From Thiorhodococcus mannitoliphagus (GTDB lineage: Bacteria; Pseudomonadota; Gammaproteobacteria; Chromatiales; Chromatiaceae): a stretch of 43,085 nucleotides of DNA. The DNA lies in the NCBI RefSeq assembly GCF_010915725.1, contig NZ_JAAIJR010000040.1:1-43085 (forward strand). The letters are read 5' to 3'. Of this stretch, positions 27,525 to 35,933 are shown in pieces. Below the pieces are notes generated by a model. The model ran no database searches. It was not told where the DNA came from and saw only the letters and a program-made list of their open reading frames with translations. The first letter of the stretch is position 1. Each line of letters starts with the position of its first letter. A program made the position numbers and the translations under genes.

Positions 27525-28649
27525 TTATTGGCTTGCTGTCGGTGCGTTGGCCGATTTGACGACCTTGGCCATGGCTTCGGAGAACGCAATCGACGCGGTG
27601 AATAGGGCATCACCGGCGCGGTGCGCGAGTTGGGCGGCAACCATCTGCTCGAGGCGCTGATCCACGGTGGGTATCGATGACGGACGCAAGGTGGTGTCTC
27701 CCGGGAAGTGGCGGATGTGATGGCCCTCATGCTGATAGTCGGCATGGCTGGCAGGCTGACCATCACCACTCCGCCAGGCGATCCGCATCCGATCGATGCG
27801 CGGTGGCCCCTCGTCACGGCGATGCACCGCGATCCGGATCGGCCCGTTGGGCGACGTGAACTGCCAGATCAGCTGCTTGCCCGATGTGGCCAGGCCCTTT
27901 TGGGGTTTCCAGTCGAGACGCGAGGCCAGCCAGCCAAGGAGTAGCCATGCCAGCGGCAGCGCATGTGGTCCGTGGTGCAGCTCGATCGAATCGATACGCT
28001 GCAGCGCGCCTGGGACTATGGTCGGGGACAGGCTTTGGGACAGAATCCGCCGCCAGGGTTTCAGTCGGCGCCACGCCAGGTTGAAGATCACGGTGCGATT
28101 GTTCTTCGACCATTGGGTCATCGCCAGGACGCCACGCGGTGGGTCCGCCCAGCCGATGCTGTCGTAGATGATCTGGTTAGCCATCGGGGCAAAGGCGTCG
28201 AACACTGGGCCGGTGAGCGCCGGCGGCCGCGGGCTGAGCCACCAGAGCGCGGCGGGCAGGTCGCTAATCAAGAGCGAGCGCACGATCGACGCCGCGCGCT
28301 CCGCGCCGCCCGCGCCGAAGCGAAGCTCGATGTGCTCGGCGCACACCTGCTGGCCGTCGCCGGTCTGTCGAGAGTGCGACGTCACCCAAGCCCGCACCTC
28401 ATCGGTAGAGTGCTCATCGATCAGTGCCAGCACCAGCACCCGCGCCGGGTGATGTTGCACCAGCCGAGGGATCCGCTCGGCAGCGTCCAATGCCTGCTCC
28501 TCGCCATCGCAGAACATCATCACGTTGGACATCGAGGCCCGTGTCACCGTGCCGCCATCTTTCTGATGGCGGCTGATCGACGCCCAGATCGCGGCGAGTT
28601 CGCGCTCGATCTCGACGGGGTCTATGTAGTGCTCAACGGAATGGTTCAT
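27525..28649 (-). CDS. opcA: glucose-6-phosphate dehydrogenase assembly protein OpcA
   Basis: OpcA binds glucose-6-phosphate dehydrogenase and, in cyanobacteria, promotes its assembly and redox activation. The 374-aa protein shows the family blocks: an N-terminal part with IERELAAIWASISRHQKDGG, then TRASMSNVMMFCDGEEQALD and HPARVLVLALIDEHSTDEVR. The central LLISDLPAALWWLSPRPPAL is also typical, as are FAPMANQIIYDSIGW and the C-terminal KQLIWQFTSPNGP. It is 16 bases downstream of zwf on the same strand, so the two are an operon, which supports the assignment. OpcA is best known from cyanobacteria and actinobacteria, and its presence in a probable gammaproteobacterium is notable. No transmembrane segment is present. 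Confidence 0.88.
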   Translation of the reverse strand: MNHSVEHYIDPVEIERELAAIWASISRHQKDGGTVTRASMSNVMMFCDGEEQALDAAERIPRLVQHHPARVLVLALIDEHSTDEVRAWVTSHSRQTGDGQQVCAEHIELRFGAGGAERAASIVRSLLISDLPAALWWLSPRPPALTGPVFDAFAPMANQIIYDSIGWADPPRGVLAMTQWSKNNRTVIFNLAWRRLKPWRRILSQSLSPTIVPGALQRIDSIELHHGPHALPLAWLLLGWLASRLDWKPQKGLATSGKQLIWQFTSPNGPIRIAVHRRDEGPPRIDRMRIAWRSGDGQPASHADYQHEGHHIRHFPGDTTLRPSSIPTVDQRLEQMVAAQLAHRAGDALFTASIAFSEAMAKVVKSANAPTASQ

Positions 28650-28665
28650 GACACTCCAGCCGTTG

Positions 28666-30213
28666 TCAGAGCCGACGCCAGGCGTGGCCGTCGGCGTCGA
28701 TCAGCCGATCGGCCTCGATCGGACCCCAACTGCCCGCCGGGTATTCCGGCAGCCAGCGCTCCCCACTGGCAGCCCAAGCATCGAGGATGGGCTGGATCCA
28801 GTGCCAAGAGGCCTCGACCGCGTCGTCGCGCATGAAGAGTGTGGCGTCACCGGCCATGACATCGAGCAGCAGGCGTTCGTAGGCCTCCGGCGACTGATCG
28901 CCGAAGGTCGATCCGTAGCGAAAGTCCATCTTCACCGGATAGATCTTGACCTTGGGGCCCGGCAGCTTGGTGCCGATGCGCAGGGACAATCCCTCGTCCG
29001 GCTGGATGCGCAGTGCGAGCACGTTCGGCTCCAACGGATGGTCGGTGTCGGTGTTGAACAGCATGTGCGGGACCGCCTTGAACTGCACCGCCACCTCGCT
29101 GACGCGTTTCGGCATCGCCTTGCCGGTACGGATGTAGATCGGCACGCCGGCCCAACGCCAGTTGTCGATGAAGAGGCGCAGGGCGACGAAGGTCTCGGTC
29201 GTGGAGTCCGCCGCGACGCGCTCCTCGCGGCGGTAGCCCGGAGCGTCCTTGCCGCGAAAGAAGCCTGAGGCGTACTGCGCCCTCACCACCTGCCGGTCGA
29301 CCTCGTGGCTCAGCATCGGACGCAGGCACTGCAGCAGGTCGAGACGGCGGTCGCGGATCACATCGGCGCGCATGCTCCAGGGCGGCTCCATTGCCACCAG
29401 CGACAGCAGCTGCAGGATATGATTCTGCACCATGTCACGCAGGACCCCGGCGGTCTCGAAGTAACCTGCACGGGTGCCGACACCCTCCGCCTCGGCCACC
29501 GTGATCTGCACATGATCGATGTGCTTGGAGTTCCACAGCGGCTCGAAGATGGAGTTGCCGAAGCGCATCGCGAGGATGTTCTGGACGGTTTCTTTGCCGA
29601 GGTAGTGATCGATGCGATACAGCTGATGCTCGGCGAAGCAGGCCTGCAGCGACCGGTTCACGCCGCGCGCGCTCTCGAGATCCCGCCCGATGGGCTTCTC
29701 GACGACGAGACGGGTGAAGGGTAGATCCTGATCCGCAGGTGCGACCAAGCCGCTGTCCCTGAGCCCGAATACACAGGTGTCGATGAAGCTCGGAGGGATC
29801 GCAAGATAGTAGAGGCGGCTGCCGGCGATGCCGAAGCGCGGCTCGATCTCTGCGGCCCTTGCCTTGAGCGCGGCGTAGGCGGCGGCTTCGCCGAAATCCC
29901 CTTGCTGATAAAACAGATGCTCGGCGAAATCTTGCCACTCCTCCTCGTCGAGCTGGCGACGCGAGAAGCGTTCGATGCCGTCACGCGCGAAGTCGCGAAA
30001 CGCCTCGTCGCTCAGCTCATCGATGGCGAACCCGATCACCGCGAACTGCGTCGGCAAGAGGCCGTCCAGCGCGAGGTTGTAGAGCGCCGGGATCAGCTTG
30101 CGTTTCGAGAGATCGCCGGCGCCGCCGAAGATCACGAGGGTGCAGGCCTGTGGAAAGAGTTCCTCGCTCCGGCCGGTCATCAATGGGTTGGCGTCGGCGT
30201 CGGTCTCAGTCAT
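28666..30213 (-). CDS. zwf: glucose-6-phosphate 1-dehydrogenase
   Basis: Zwf oxidises glucose 6-phosphate to 6-phosphogluconolactone with NADP+, the entry to the oxidative pentose phosphate and Entner-Doudoroff routes. In this 515-aa protein the nucleotide-binding GGAGDLSKRKL is at 30-40, VEKPIG at 171-176 and the active-site RIDHYLGKE at 200-208. FEPLWNSKHIDHVQITVAE, FIDNWRWAGVPIYIRTGKAM and GDATLFMRDDAVEASWHWIQ further match the family. ATG at 30213 gives a hydrophilic N-terminal extension of about 20 residues before the Rossmann strand. It is upstream of and co-directional with opcA. Confidence 0.97.
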   Translation of the reverse strand: MTETDADANPLMTGRSEELFPQACTLVIFGGAGDLSKRKLIPALYNLALDGLLPTQFAVIGFAIDELSDEAFRDFARDGIERFSRRQLDEEEWQDFAEHLFYQQGDFGEAAAYAALKARAAEIEPRFGIAGSRLYYLAIPPSFIDTCVFGLRDSGLVAPADQDLPFTRLVVEKPIGRDLESARGVNRSLQACFAEHQLYRIDHYLGKETVQNILAMRFGNSIFEPLWNSKHIDHVQITVAEAEGVGTRAGYFETAGVLRDMVQNHILQLLSLVAMEPPWSMRADVIRDRRLDLLQCLRPMLSHEVDRQVVRAQYASGFFRGKDAPGYRREERVAADSTTETFVALRLFIDNWRWAGVPIYIRTGKAMPKRVSEVAVQFKAVPHMLFNTDTDHPLEPNVLALRIQPDEGLSLRIGTKLPGPKVKIYPVKMDFRYGSTFGDQSPEAYERLLLDVMAGDATLFMRDDAVEASWHWIQPILDAWAASGERWLPEYPAGSWGPIEADRLIDADGHAWRRL

Positions 30214-30565
30214 AACTGGCTACCTGTTGCCTGGCGCGGCCGATCCGTCGTACCCCGGCGGTCGCGTCGCGCTCGGAATCTTGGCCTGAACTGCCTCGTC
30301 GATCACCTCTGACGAGCGCGACGTGAGCAGTTCAGACCCTCTCTGTTGAGGAGGTTGAGGCGGATCACGTCGAGGCAAGGCCGAGAGAAGCGCTTTGCAG
30401 AGCCGGCACTTCCAGGGGAAGTCAATCAGCCAAGTCCCGGAAACCTGCGACGGCCGATTGGGAATGCTGCAATGGCTGTAATGCAAGAACCCTCTGCGTC
30501 TTGCTGTCCCGCTCGAGTCTGCCCTTTGTGTTGAGAGGCTGTCTGAAATCCGGGATCCAGCCGAG
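30214..30565. other. intergenic region upstream of zwf with a composite palindrome
   Basis: The 352 bases hold no gene I can support. A composite inverted repeat stands out. CTGAACTGC (30286-30294) pairs with GCAGTTCAG (30327-30335), and inside it CTCGTC (30295-30300) pairs with GACGAG (30311-30316). It lies 73 bases upstream of the zwf start and could be an operator, an RNA leader structure or a terminator of something lost. Confidence 0.4.
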
Positions 30566-31039
30566 CTACAAAGACAGGATCAGCAGGAGCGCGGAGAACA
30601 GCGGCGCGACGGTCCGCACGTGATTCATTCGCACCCATTCCCGCTGATAGCGCGCCCAGTAGGCGGCACCCTCGCTGCTGTCCGGATCGAGACCGGCCAG
30701 GATCCTATTGCGGGGCACGTGGTAGCCCAGGGTCAGCAGCACGACGCCTGCGATATAGAGTGCCGCCGCGATCACCCGCAGCGCAGCGCCGGGCTGGTCG
30801 AGATTCAGGCCCGCGTGTGCGCCGAGCGCCAGGCAGGCGGCGCCGGTCCCGAAGAGCAGCAACATGAATACGGGGCTCGGCGCGGCGGCGTTGATCGCTT
30901 GCATGGCGACCATCCCATGCGCTGCGCTCAGGCGCTTGAGACCCGTCATGGTGAAGGTCGAGAAGGTGAAGAAGACTCCTGCCACGGTCGCCGCGCCCAG
31001 CGCACAGAGGATGGCGAGGACCGGCGCGAGGACGCTCAC
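30566..31039 (-). CDS. DUF1772 (anthrone oxygenase-like) membrane protein
   Basis: The 157-aa protein has four predicted transmembrane helices (about 5-27, 55-77, 85-105 and 138-155). It carries the DUF1772 pattern: GVFFTFSTFTMTGLKRL near residue 21, then GMVAMQAINAAAPSPVFMLL. HVPRNRILAGLDPDS and WARYQREWVRMNHVRTVAPL follow at about 106-145. The family includes fungal anthrone oxygenases, but most bacterial members are uncharacterised. The GTG start at 31039 overlaps the stop of the NmrA-like gene (GTGA), so they form a two-gene unit. A joint role in handling a small organic substrate is an inference. Confidence 0.85.
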   Translation of the reverse strand: MSVLAPVLAILCALGAATVAGVFFTFSTFTMTGLKRLSAAHGMVAMQAINAAAPSPVFMLLLFGTGAACLALGAHAGLNLDQPGAALRVIAAALYIAGVVLLTLGYHVPRNRILAGLDPDSSEGAAYWARYQREWVRMNHVRTVAPLFSALLLILSL

Positions 31040-31893
31040 GCCGCCACCTCGTCTCGGTCCCAGACACCGGCCGCCGCCGTGGCACGGGCATAGTCGCGGA
31101 AATCGCGCGGTGGGCGCCCGAGCGCACGCTGAACACCGTCGCTGAGATAGGCGTTGCGCCCATCGAGCACCTCCGCGACCAGCTGTGCGATGGAATCGCT
31201 CAGGTCCCCGGGGAGGCCCTGAGCGGTGAGCGCCTGCGCGAATCCAGCTGGCGTGACCGGCGCATAGCCTACCGCACGTCCAACGGCGGCACTCAGCTCC
31301 GTGGCGACGTCAGCGAGCGTCATTAGGCGCGGGCCGGTGAGTTCGTAGAGCTGTCCGAGATGGCGGTCGTCGGTCAGGGCCGCGTAGACCACATCGGCGA
31401 TGTCTTCGGCATCGACAAAGGGCTCTAAGGTCTGCCCGCCAGGCATGGCGAGCACCCCGTGGCGTACCGCCTCGCGCAGGAGGTCCTCGAAGTTCTGATT
31501 GAAGGAGGCGCAGCGCAAGATTGTCCAGTCGGCGCCTGAGGTTTGGACGCGCCGTTCAGCCGCCCGAGCACCGGCCTCGCCACGTCCGGAGAGCAGAATC
31601 AAGCGTCGCACCCCGCGGGCCACCGCGAGGTCGGCGAAAGCGCCGATGGTGTCGGCGGCGCCGGGCAGCGCCAGATCGGGGTGATAGGTGATGTAGACGG
31701 CCGCAACACCGGTCAGGGCGGTATCCCAGGTGCCCGGGTCCTCCCAGTCGAAGCCTGTCGCGGTCGAGCGCGAGGCGGGACGCAAGCGCATCCCTGCGGC
31801 CATCAGGCGCTCGCTGACCCGGCGTCCGGTCTTGCTACCGGCGCCGATGACGACTGTGGTTCCAGTCTGTGCGGCCGTTGTGTGCGGGGTCAT
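31036..31893 (-). CDS. NmrA/SDR-type NAD(P)-binding oxidoreductase
   Basis: The 285-aa protein is an atypical short-chain dehydrogenase of the NmrA-like group, which binds NAD(P) and acts either as a reductase or as a redox sensor. The N-terminal Rossmann motif is VVIGAGSKTGRRVSERLMAA (about 14-33). VAAVYITYHPDL, GVRRLILLSGRGEAGARAAE, DWTILRCASFNQNFEDLLRE and LEPFVDAEDIADVVYAALTD follow. There is no classical Tyr-x3-Lys pair, as usual for this subgroup. It is translationally coupled to the DUF1772 gene and divergent from an AraC-type regulator across 124 bases, which suggests control by that regulator. Confidence 0.87.
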   Translation of the reverse strand: MTPHTTAAQTGTTVVIGAGSKTGRRVSERLMAAGMRLRPASRSTATGFDWEDPGTWDTALTGVAAVYITYHPDLALPGAADTIGAFADLAVARGVRRLILLSGRGEAGARAAERRVQTSGADWTILRCASFNQNFEDLLREAVRHGVLAMPGGQTLEPFVDAEDIADVVYAALTDDRHLGQLYELTGPRLMTLADVATELSAAVGRAVGYAPVTPAGFAQALTAQGLPGDLSDSIAQLVAEVLDGRNAYLSDGVQRALGRPPRDFRDYARATAAAGVWDRDEVAA

Positions 31894-32017
31894 CAGTGGT
31901 CTCCTCCAGAGGGTTGATCAAACGCGTATCTGTTGGAGAACAAGTCTGGACGCTGCTGTCCGCTTGGCCCATGGCTGAGCGGCTCAGATTCATACGCCAT
32001 CGTCTAAACTTGCGCGC

Positions 32018-32965
32018 ATGGACCCCTTCACCAGCCTGCTCGGCGGCCCCCGCGCCCGCGACGCCTTTGCCCTGCGCGCCAGCCTGTCGCCGCCCTGGTC
32101 ACTGCGCATCCTGGCCGAGTCGCCACTGACCCTGCTTGCCGTCGTGCGGGGACATGCCTGGGTGATCCCCGATGCGGGGGCGCCTGTGCGGCTAGCGATG
32201 GGCGACGTGGCGGTGACCCGCGGTCCCGACCACTACAGCGTCGCCGATGACCCGAGTACGCCGACCAGGGTCGTGATCCACCCGGGGCAGCACTGCCGCT
32301 CGCCGGAGGGTGAATCGCTATCCGAGCGGATGACGCTCGGCGTGCGGACCTGGGGCAATCATCCTCAGGGTGAGACGCTGATGCTGGTGGGAGCCTATGA
32401 GGCGACGGGCGACATCAGTGCGCGTCTGCGCCAGGCGCTGCCGCCGCTGCTGTCGCTGACGCGGGATGAATGGAGTTCGCCCTTGGTCGCACTGCTTTGC
32501 GACGAGATGAGCGAGGACAGGCCCGGTCAAGCCGCCGTGCTGGATCGCCTGCTCGACCTACTGCTGACCGCCGTGCTGCGCACCTGGTTTGCCCGACCCG
32601 AGGCATCAACACCAGGGGCATCTCCGCCCCAAGCCGATCCGGTGGTGGGCCACGCCGTGCGGCTGCTGCATGCAGATCCCGCGCATCCCTGGACGCTGGA
32701 GCGTCTCGCGCAGCGGCTTGGGGTCTCGCGGGCGGCCCTTGCGCGGCGCTTCCATGAGGTGGTCGGCCAGCCGCCCATGACCTTTCTGACCGAATGGCGC
32801 TTGGCGCTGGCCGCCGATCTGCTGAGCGCGCCGAAGGCAACCCTGGGCTCGGTGGCTGCGAGGGTCGGCTACAGCACGCCGTATGCGCTGAGCAGCGCCT
32901 TCAAGCGGGTGCGCGGCATCAGTCCGCGCGAGCATCGCGCTCGCGTCATGGACGGAGGCGCTTGA
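32018..32965 (+). CDS. AraC family transcriptional regulator with cupin N-terminal domain
   Basis: The 315-aa protein has an N-terminal cupin-like sensor domain (about 1-190; SLSPPWSLRILAESPLTLLA, GHAWVIPDAGAPVRLAMGDV). A C-terminal AraC-type double helix-turn-helix follows (about 215-310; LERLAQRLGVSRAALARRFH, MTFLTEWRLALAADLL, VAARVGYSTPYALSSAFKRV, ISPREHR). Such regulators with the RGHAWV...GDVAVTRGPDHY pattern commonly control adjacent SDR or oxidoreductase genes. Its start is 124 bases from the divergent NmrA-like gene, so it probably activates or represses that pair. The ligand cannot be predicted. Confidence 0.92.
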   Translation: MDPFTSLLGGPRARDAFALRASLSPPWSLRILAESPLTLLAVVRGHAWVIPDAGAPVRLAMGDVAVTRGPDHYSVADDPSTPTRVVIHPGQHCRSPEGESLSERMTLGVRTWGNHPQGETLMLVGAYEATGDISARLRQALPPLLSLTRDEWSSPLVALLCDEMSEDRPGQAAVLDRLLDLLLTAVLRTWFARPEASTPGASPPQADPVVGHAVRLLHADPAHPWTLERLAQRLGVSRAALARRFHEVVGQPPMTFLTEWRLALAADLLSAPKATLGSVAARVGYSTPYALSSAFKRVRGISPREHRARVMDGGA

Positions 32966-33049
32966 GCCTTGGCTCGCGACCGGGCCGCCACGCATGCTGT
33001 CGCGGACGCGGTGGACGACGGCCCTGCAGCAATCGCCTACATCGACCCC

Positions 33050-33460
33050 TCAGCCTTTCAGCTCGACCCTATTGCCTTCGGGGTCTTGGAGATAGAGCGA
33101 GGGGCCCGTACCGGCGGCGCCGTAGCGCGTAACGACCTCACCCACTGCCACGCCATGACGCCGCAGATGCTCGCCAATGGCGTCGGCATCCCAGGGCTGT
33201 ACCTGCAGGCAGACATGATCCATGTTGGGTGCCCCGTGATCGGGCGCAGAACCGCCTTGTCGACCCAGCGCGCTGTTGCTATCGACCAGGTCGATCAGCG
33301 ACTGCCCGGCGCGCAGTTGCGCAAGCCGCAGTTCGCCGGGGCCGCGCTCGAGCCGACAGCCCAGCACGTCCCTGTAGAAGGCGATCATGCCATCGAGGTC
33401 GGTGACGCGGATCACGACATGGTCGATCGAGCGAATGTTGATGGGATTCGGCTGATGCAT
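33050..33460 (-). CDS. VOC superfamily (glyoxalase/bleomycin resistance-like) protein
   Basis: The 136-aa protein is a single vicinal-oxygen-chelate unit with paired beta-alpha-beta-beta-beta modules: IDHVVIRVTDLDGMIAFYRD, then VLGCRLER. LRLAQLRAGQSLIDLVD and MDHVCLQVQPWDADAIGEHL follow, with YLQDPEGNRVELKG at the C-terminus. Probable metal ligands are the His of IDHV, the His of MDHV and the Glu of NRVELKG. Start at 33460 (MHQPNPINIRSI) is preceded by GAGGGAAACGCC, and the in-frame upstream ATG looks less likely. The substrate is unknown. It is convergent with the AraC gene (84 bases apart). Confidence 0.88.
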   Translation of the reverse strand: MHQPNPINIRSIDHVVIRVTDLDGMIAFYRDVLGCRLERGPGELRLAQLRAGQSLIDLVDSNSALGRQGGSAPDHGAPNMDHVCLQVQPWDADAIGEHLRRHGVAVGEVVTRYGAAGTGPSLYLQDPEGNRVELKG

Positions 33461-33597
33461 GGCGTTTCCCTCGTGAAGCAAATGCGGGCAAGCTCAGGGC
33501 GCAAAGACAGGCCAGCGTCGAGCGACGTGACTCCGGCAGGACGGCTCCGAGCAGGGCGGTTCCAAACCGAAGGCAGGCGCGGGTGAGCCCTTGCCTT

Positions 33598-33759
33598 AGA
33601 GGATATCCGGAACAGAATATGCCTAAGCCTGGAAATTATATAATTTACAACATCTAAAGGATCAATCGCCGAATCGTTGTGGTGTTAGAGTACAGCGATA
33701 TATTCAAGAAATTACAGATGCTTGTGCTTTAGAAGCAAGTTCTGAACCGGATATCCTCT
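33598..33759. repeat. 162-bp element with imperfect terminal inverted repeats
   Basis: AGAGGATATCCGG begins at 33598 and CCGGATATCCTCT ends at 33759, a perfect 13-bp terminal inverted repeat. The similarity extends imperfectly to about 25 bases (left continuation AACAGAATATGC, right reversed TTCAGAACTTGC). The interior is clearly AT-richer than its surroundings. It abuts the next repeat family. It looks like a non-autonomous MITE-like element. No other copy is visible in the window. Confidence 0.6.
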
Positions 33760-33862
33760 TAGAACGTGTCCATCAATTGTTTCCCGATGCGAGCGATGCC
33801 GCCCGAAATCCCCCCAGCCCCCCTTTGCGAAAGGGGGGAAGTTGTTGATGGACGCTTGCTTA
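33760..33862 (+). repeat. MITE-like palindromic repeat, copy A
   Basis: Ends are CTTAGAACGTGTCCATCAAT on the left and TTGATGGACGCTTGCTTAG on the right, giving inverted termini. The interior contains CCCGATGCGAGCGATGCCGC, CCGAAATCCCCCC and the hairpin CCCCCCTTTGCGAAAGGGGGG. It is nearly identical to copy C and related to copies B and D. Confidence 0.8.
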
Positions 33863-34536
33863 GAGAGAATAGTTCCAGTGCCATGTCGCGCAAGGTGACA
33901 AGATCGAACGCAGGCATCCTTTGTTCTGGTGCATAAACGAAGTACCTGCTCGGCCTGACCCCGTCTCACCTTCCTCACTCAGCACCATCGAGTATGCCTT
34001 CGCTAACGTCCGCCGGGCGCTTGCTAAAGCGATCGTCGAGGAGCGTTTCGGTAGCGATCGTGCGGAATCCGGCGAGACCCATCGCAAACCCTTCATCGCA
34101 TCAGTAATGCGGCTCGTGGCATCAGGAAAACGGAGACACCTTGGCTGTGAATTATTCAGCAGCGCATGTCAGGAGTTCTGCATGGGGTGCCCGCCGCCGC
34201 TGAGTTTCAGCGTCGCATCAGAGACGATCAGCTGGTTGGATTGCAAAAATGATGGTTGGAGTTTGCCGTGCCGTCCTCGGTCAGGATCGACCATTTCAGG
34301 GCAAATGGACGCACCGCTTGTGTCAGTTTGGGCGATGTGGCATAGAATGTTGAGCGAGCAGTTTCAATAGATTCAGCTTCAGCAATCTGCTAGGCGTCGC
34401 GGTTGCAGAGGTGTCAGACGCTATAGCCATCGAGATCCCGCTGTCTTGACTGTGGTTTTTGCAATTTTGGTACTTTTGATCGAGCGTGGGCCGACCGGGC
34501 CGCAGCATGCCCGAGGGTAGTCGCATCGGTGGCGAG
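33863..34536. other. intergenic stretch, no gene recognised
   Basis: About 670 bases between copy A of the repeat and the pqiA-like gene. Short open frames exist but show no recognisable protein. A plus-strand frame near 33960-34100 (STIEYAFANVRRALAKAIVE) could be a decayed transposase piece, but I cannot support it. Confidence 0.4.
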
Positions 34537-35253
34537 ATGACGCCAGTCGCTTGCCATGAGTGCGACCTCTTGCAGGTGCTGCCCGACCTTCCGCCTGGAG
34601 GCAAGGCAAGCTGTTGTCGTTGCGGTTGCACGCTTGCCACCCGTCCAGCCGATCCGATCGAACGCCCTCTCGCGCTCGGACTGGCTGCCTTGCTGGTCCT
34701 GGTCGTGGCCAATACGACGCCGCTGATGGGGCTGTCTGCCGTCGGTCGGCATGCGAGTACGACGATCATCGGCGGCGCCTATCAGATGTGGTTCGAGGGA
34801 CAGGAGGTGACCGCCGTGATCGTGGCCTTTTGCGCGGTCATCGCCCCTGCCGGATATCTGCTTTTCCTGTTGATCGTGCTGTTCGCGGTGCGTCGACCGC
34901 CAGCCCCCAGTTGGGTCGGCGGCATGCTGCGCTGGGCTGAGCGGGCGCGGTCTTGGGCGATGACCGAGGTGATGATGCTTGGCATCATGGTGGCGCTGAT
35001 CAAGATCGCGGACTTGGCCAAGGTGGAGGCCGGTATCGGGATGTATGCCGTCGGTGCCTTGATGCTGCTCTTTCCCGCGATCCTGAGCAGCGTCGATACC
35101 GAGGAACTCTGGGCGAGGGTGGCCTGGCACGCATCTGATCCAGAATCCGGCCCCGCTCCCGAAGGGGAACTCGCATCCCAGCCAGCGCCTGATGTGATCG
35201 GCGGCTCAGAACCCCGCACCGGTGAGACCCCATCCGCAGGGTCCGCTGCATGA
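34537..35253 (+). CDS. PqiA family membrane protein (first of two)
   Basis: PqiA-type proteins are inner-membrane partners of MCE proteins thought to move lipids across the periplasm. This 238-aa protein has an N-terminal zinc-ribbon-like cysteine set (ACHECDLLQ with CCRCGCTLA). Four hydrophobic helices follow (about 45-62, 90-122, 145-165 and 172-190). The family motif VVANTTPLMGLSAVGR and the segment VMMLGIMVALIKIADLAKVE are present. The C-terminus after 190 is Pro/Ser/Glu-rich. ATG at 34537 behind GGTGGCGAG is preferred; upstream in-frame ATGs at 34507 and 34486 are alternatives. It overlaps the next gene by 4 bases. Here the two PqiA halves are separate genes. Confidence 0.85.
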   Translation: MTPVACHECDLLQVLPDLPPGGKASCCRCGCTLATRPADPIERPLALGLAALLVLVVANTTPLMGLSAVGRHASTTIIGGAYQMWFEGQEVTAVIVAFCAVIAPAGYLLFLLIVLFAVRRPPAPSWVGGMLRWAERARSWAMTEVMMLGIMVALIKIADLAKVEAGIGMYAVGALMLLFPAILSSVDTEELWARVAWHASDPESGPAPEGELASQPAPDVIGGSEPRTGETPSAGSAA

Positions 35254-35933
35254 CGTCAGCCCCCCTGACCGCGAACAAGGCCGGATTGCTGTCCTGTGAG
35301 ACCTGCGGACTCTTGGCCCAGCCGGCGAGCGTGGCCGAGCCTGGCTATTGTCCGCGCTGTGGAAGCGCGCTCGAATCACGCCGTCACCGCTCCATCGAGC
35401 GGACCTGGGCGCTCGTCATCGCTGCCGCAATCTGCTACATCCCGGCGAACATGCTGCCCGTGCTTGGTACCACCACGCTCGGTTCGACCGAGTACGACAC
35501 CATCATGGGCGGTGTGGTGTTCCTATTTACCTCCGGGTCCTGGCCGCTGGCGCTGATCGTCTTGATCGCGAGCGTCATGGTTCCGCTGGGCAAGTTGGTT
35601 GCCTTGAGTTATTTGCTGATCACGGTTCAGCGCGGCTCGATGCAGGGCAGCAGGGAGCGAACCCGGCTCTACCGCATGGTAGAGTTCATCGGCCGCTGGT
35701 CGATGCTGGATGTCTTCGTCGACACCTTCACGGTCGCGCTGGTGCAACTGGACCCGCTGATGTCTGTGCAGCCCGGACCTGGTGTGCTGTTTTTCGCCGC
35801 CGTGGTGGTGCTGACGATGATTGCGGCGAGCACCTTCGATCCGCGCCTGATTTGGGATGCCCTTTCGGGTGCCGGTTCTGAATCGATCCCATTGGAAGAG
35901 AACAGTCCGCAACAGGAGTCCAACCTTGGCTGA
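35250..35933 (+). CDS. PqiA family membrane protein (second of two)
   Basis: The 227-aa protein is a second PqiA-type half. An N-terminal two-Cys-pair ribbon (SCETCGLLAQ and YCPRCGSAL) is followed by four membrane helices. The family motif ICYIPANMLPVLGTTTLG (about 60-78) is present, as is the GRWSMLDVFVDTFTVALVQL block (about 149-168). The ATG overlaps the previous stop (ATGA). E. coli PqiA carries two such halves in one chain, so the two adjacent genes together may correspond to one PqiA. The stop overlaps the TTG start of the PqiB-like gene by 8 bases. Confidence 0.87.
   Translation: MTSAPLTANKAGLLSCETCGLLAQPASVAEPGYCPRCGSALESRRHRSIERTWALVIAAAICYIPANMLPVLGTTTLGSTEYDTIMGGVVFLFTSGSWPLALIVLIASVMVPLGKLVALSYLLITVQRGSMQGSRERTRLYRMVEFIGRWSMLDVFVDTFTVALVQLDPLMSVQPGPGVLFFAAVVVLTMIAASTFDPRLIWDALSGAGSESIPLEENSPQQESNLG

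Noticed and set aside
30530-30560. Similarity between GAGGCTGTCTGAAATCC here and GAAGCTGTCTGGAAACTC near 39465 as a possible shared IS end
   Set aside because: The match is about a dozen bases with gaps and neither site has a partner repeat or a transposase; too weak to call.
33960-34150. Possible IS256-like transposase fragment (STIEYAFANVRRALAKAIVE)
   Set aside because: Only a vague resemblance over about 15 residues and no continuation of the family pattern downstream.
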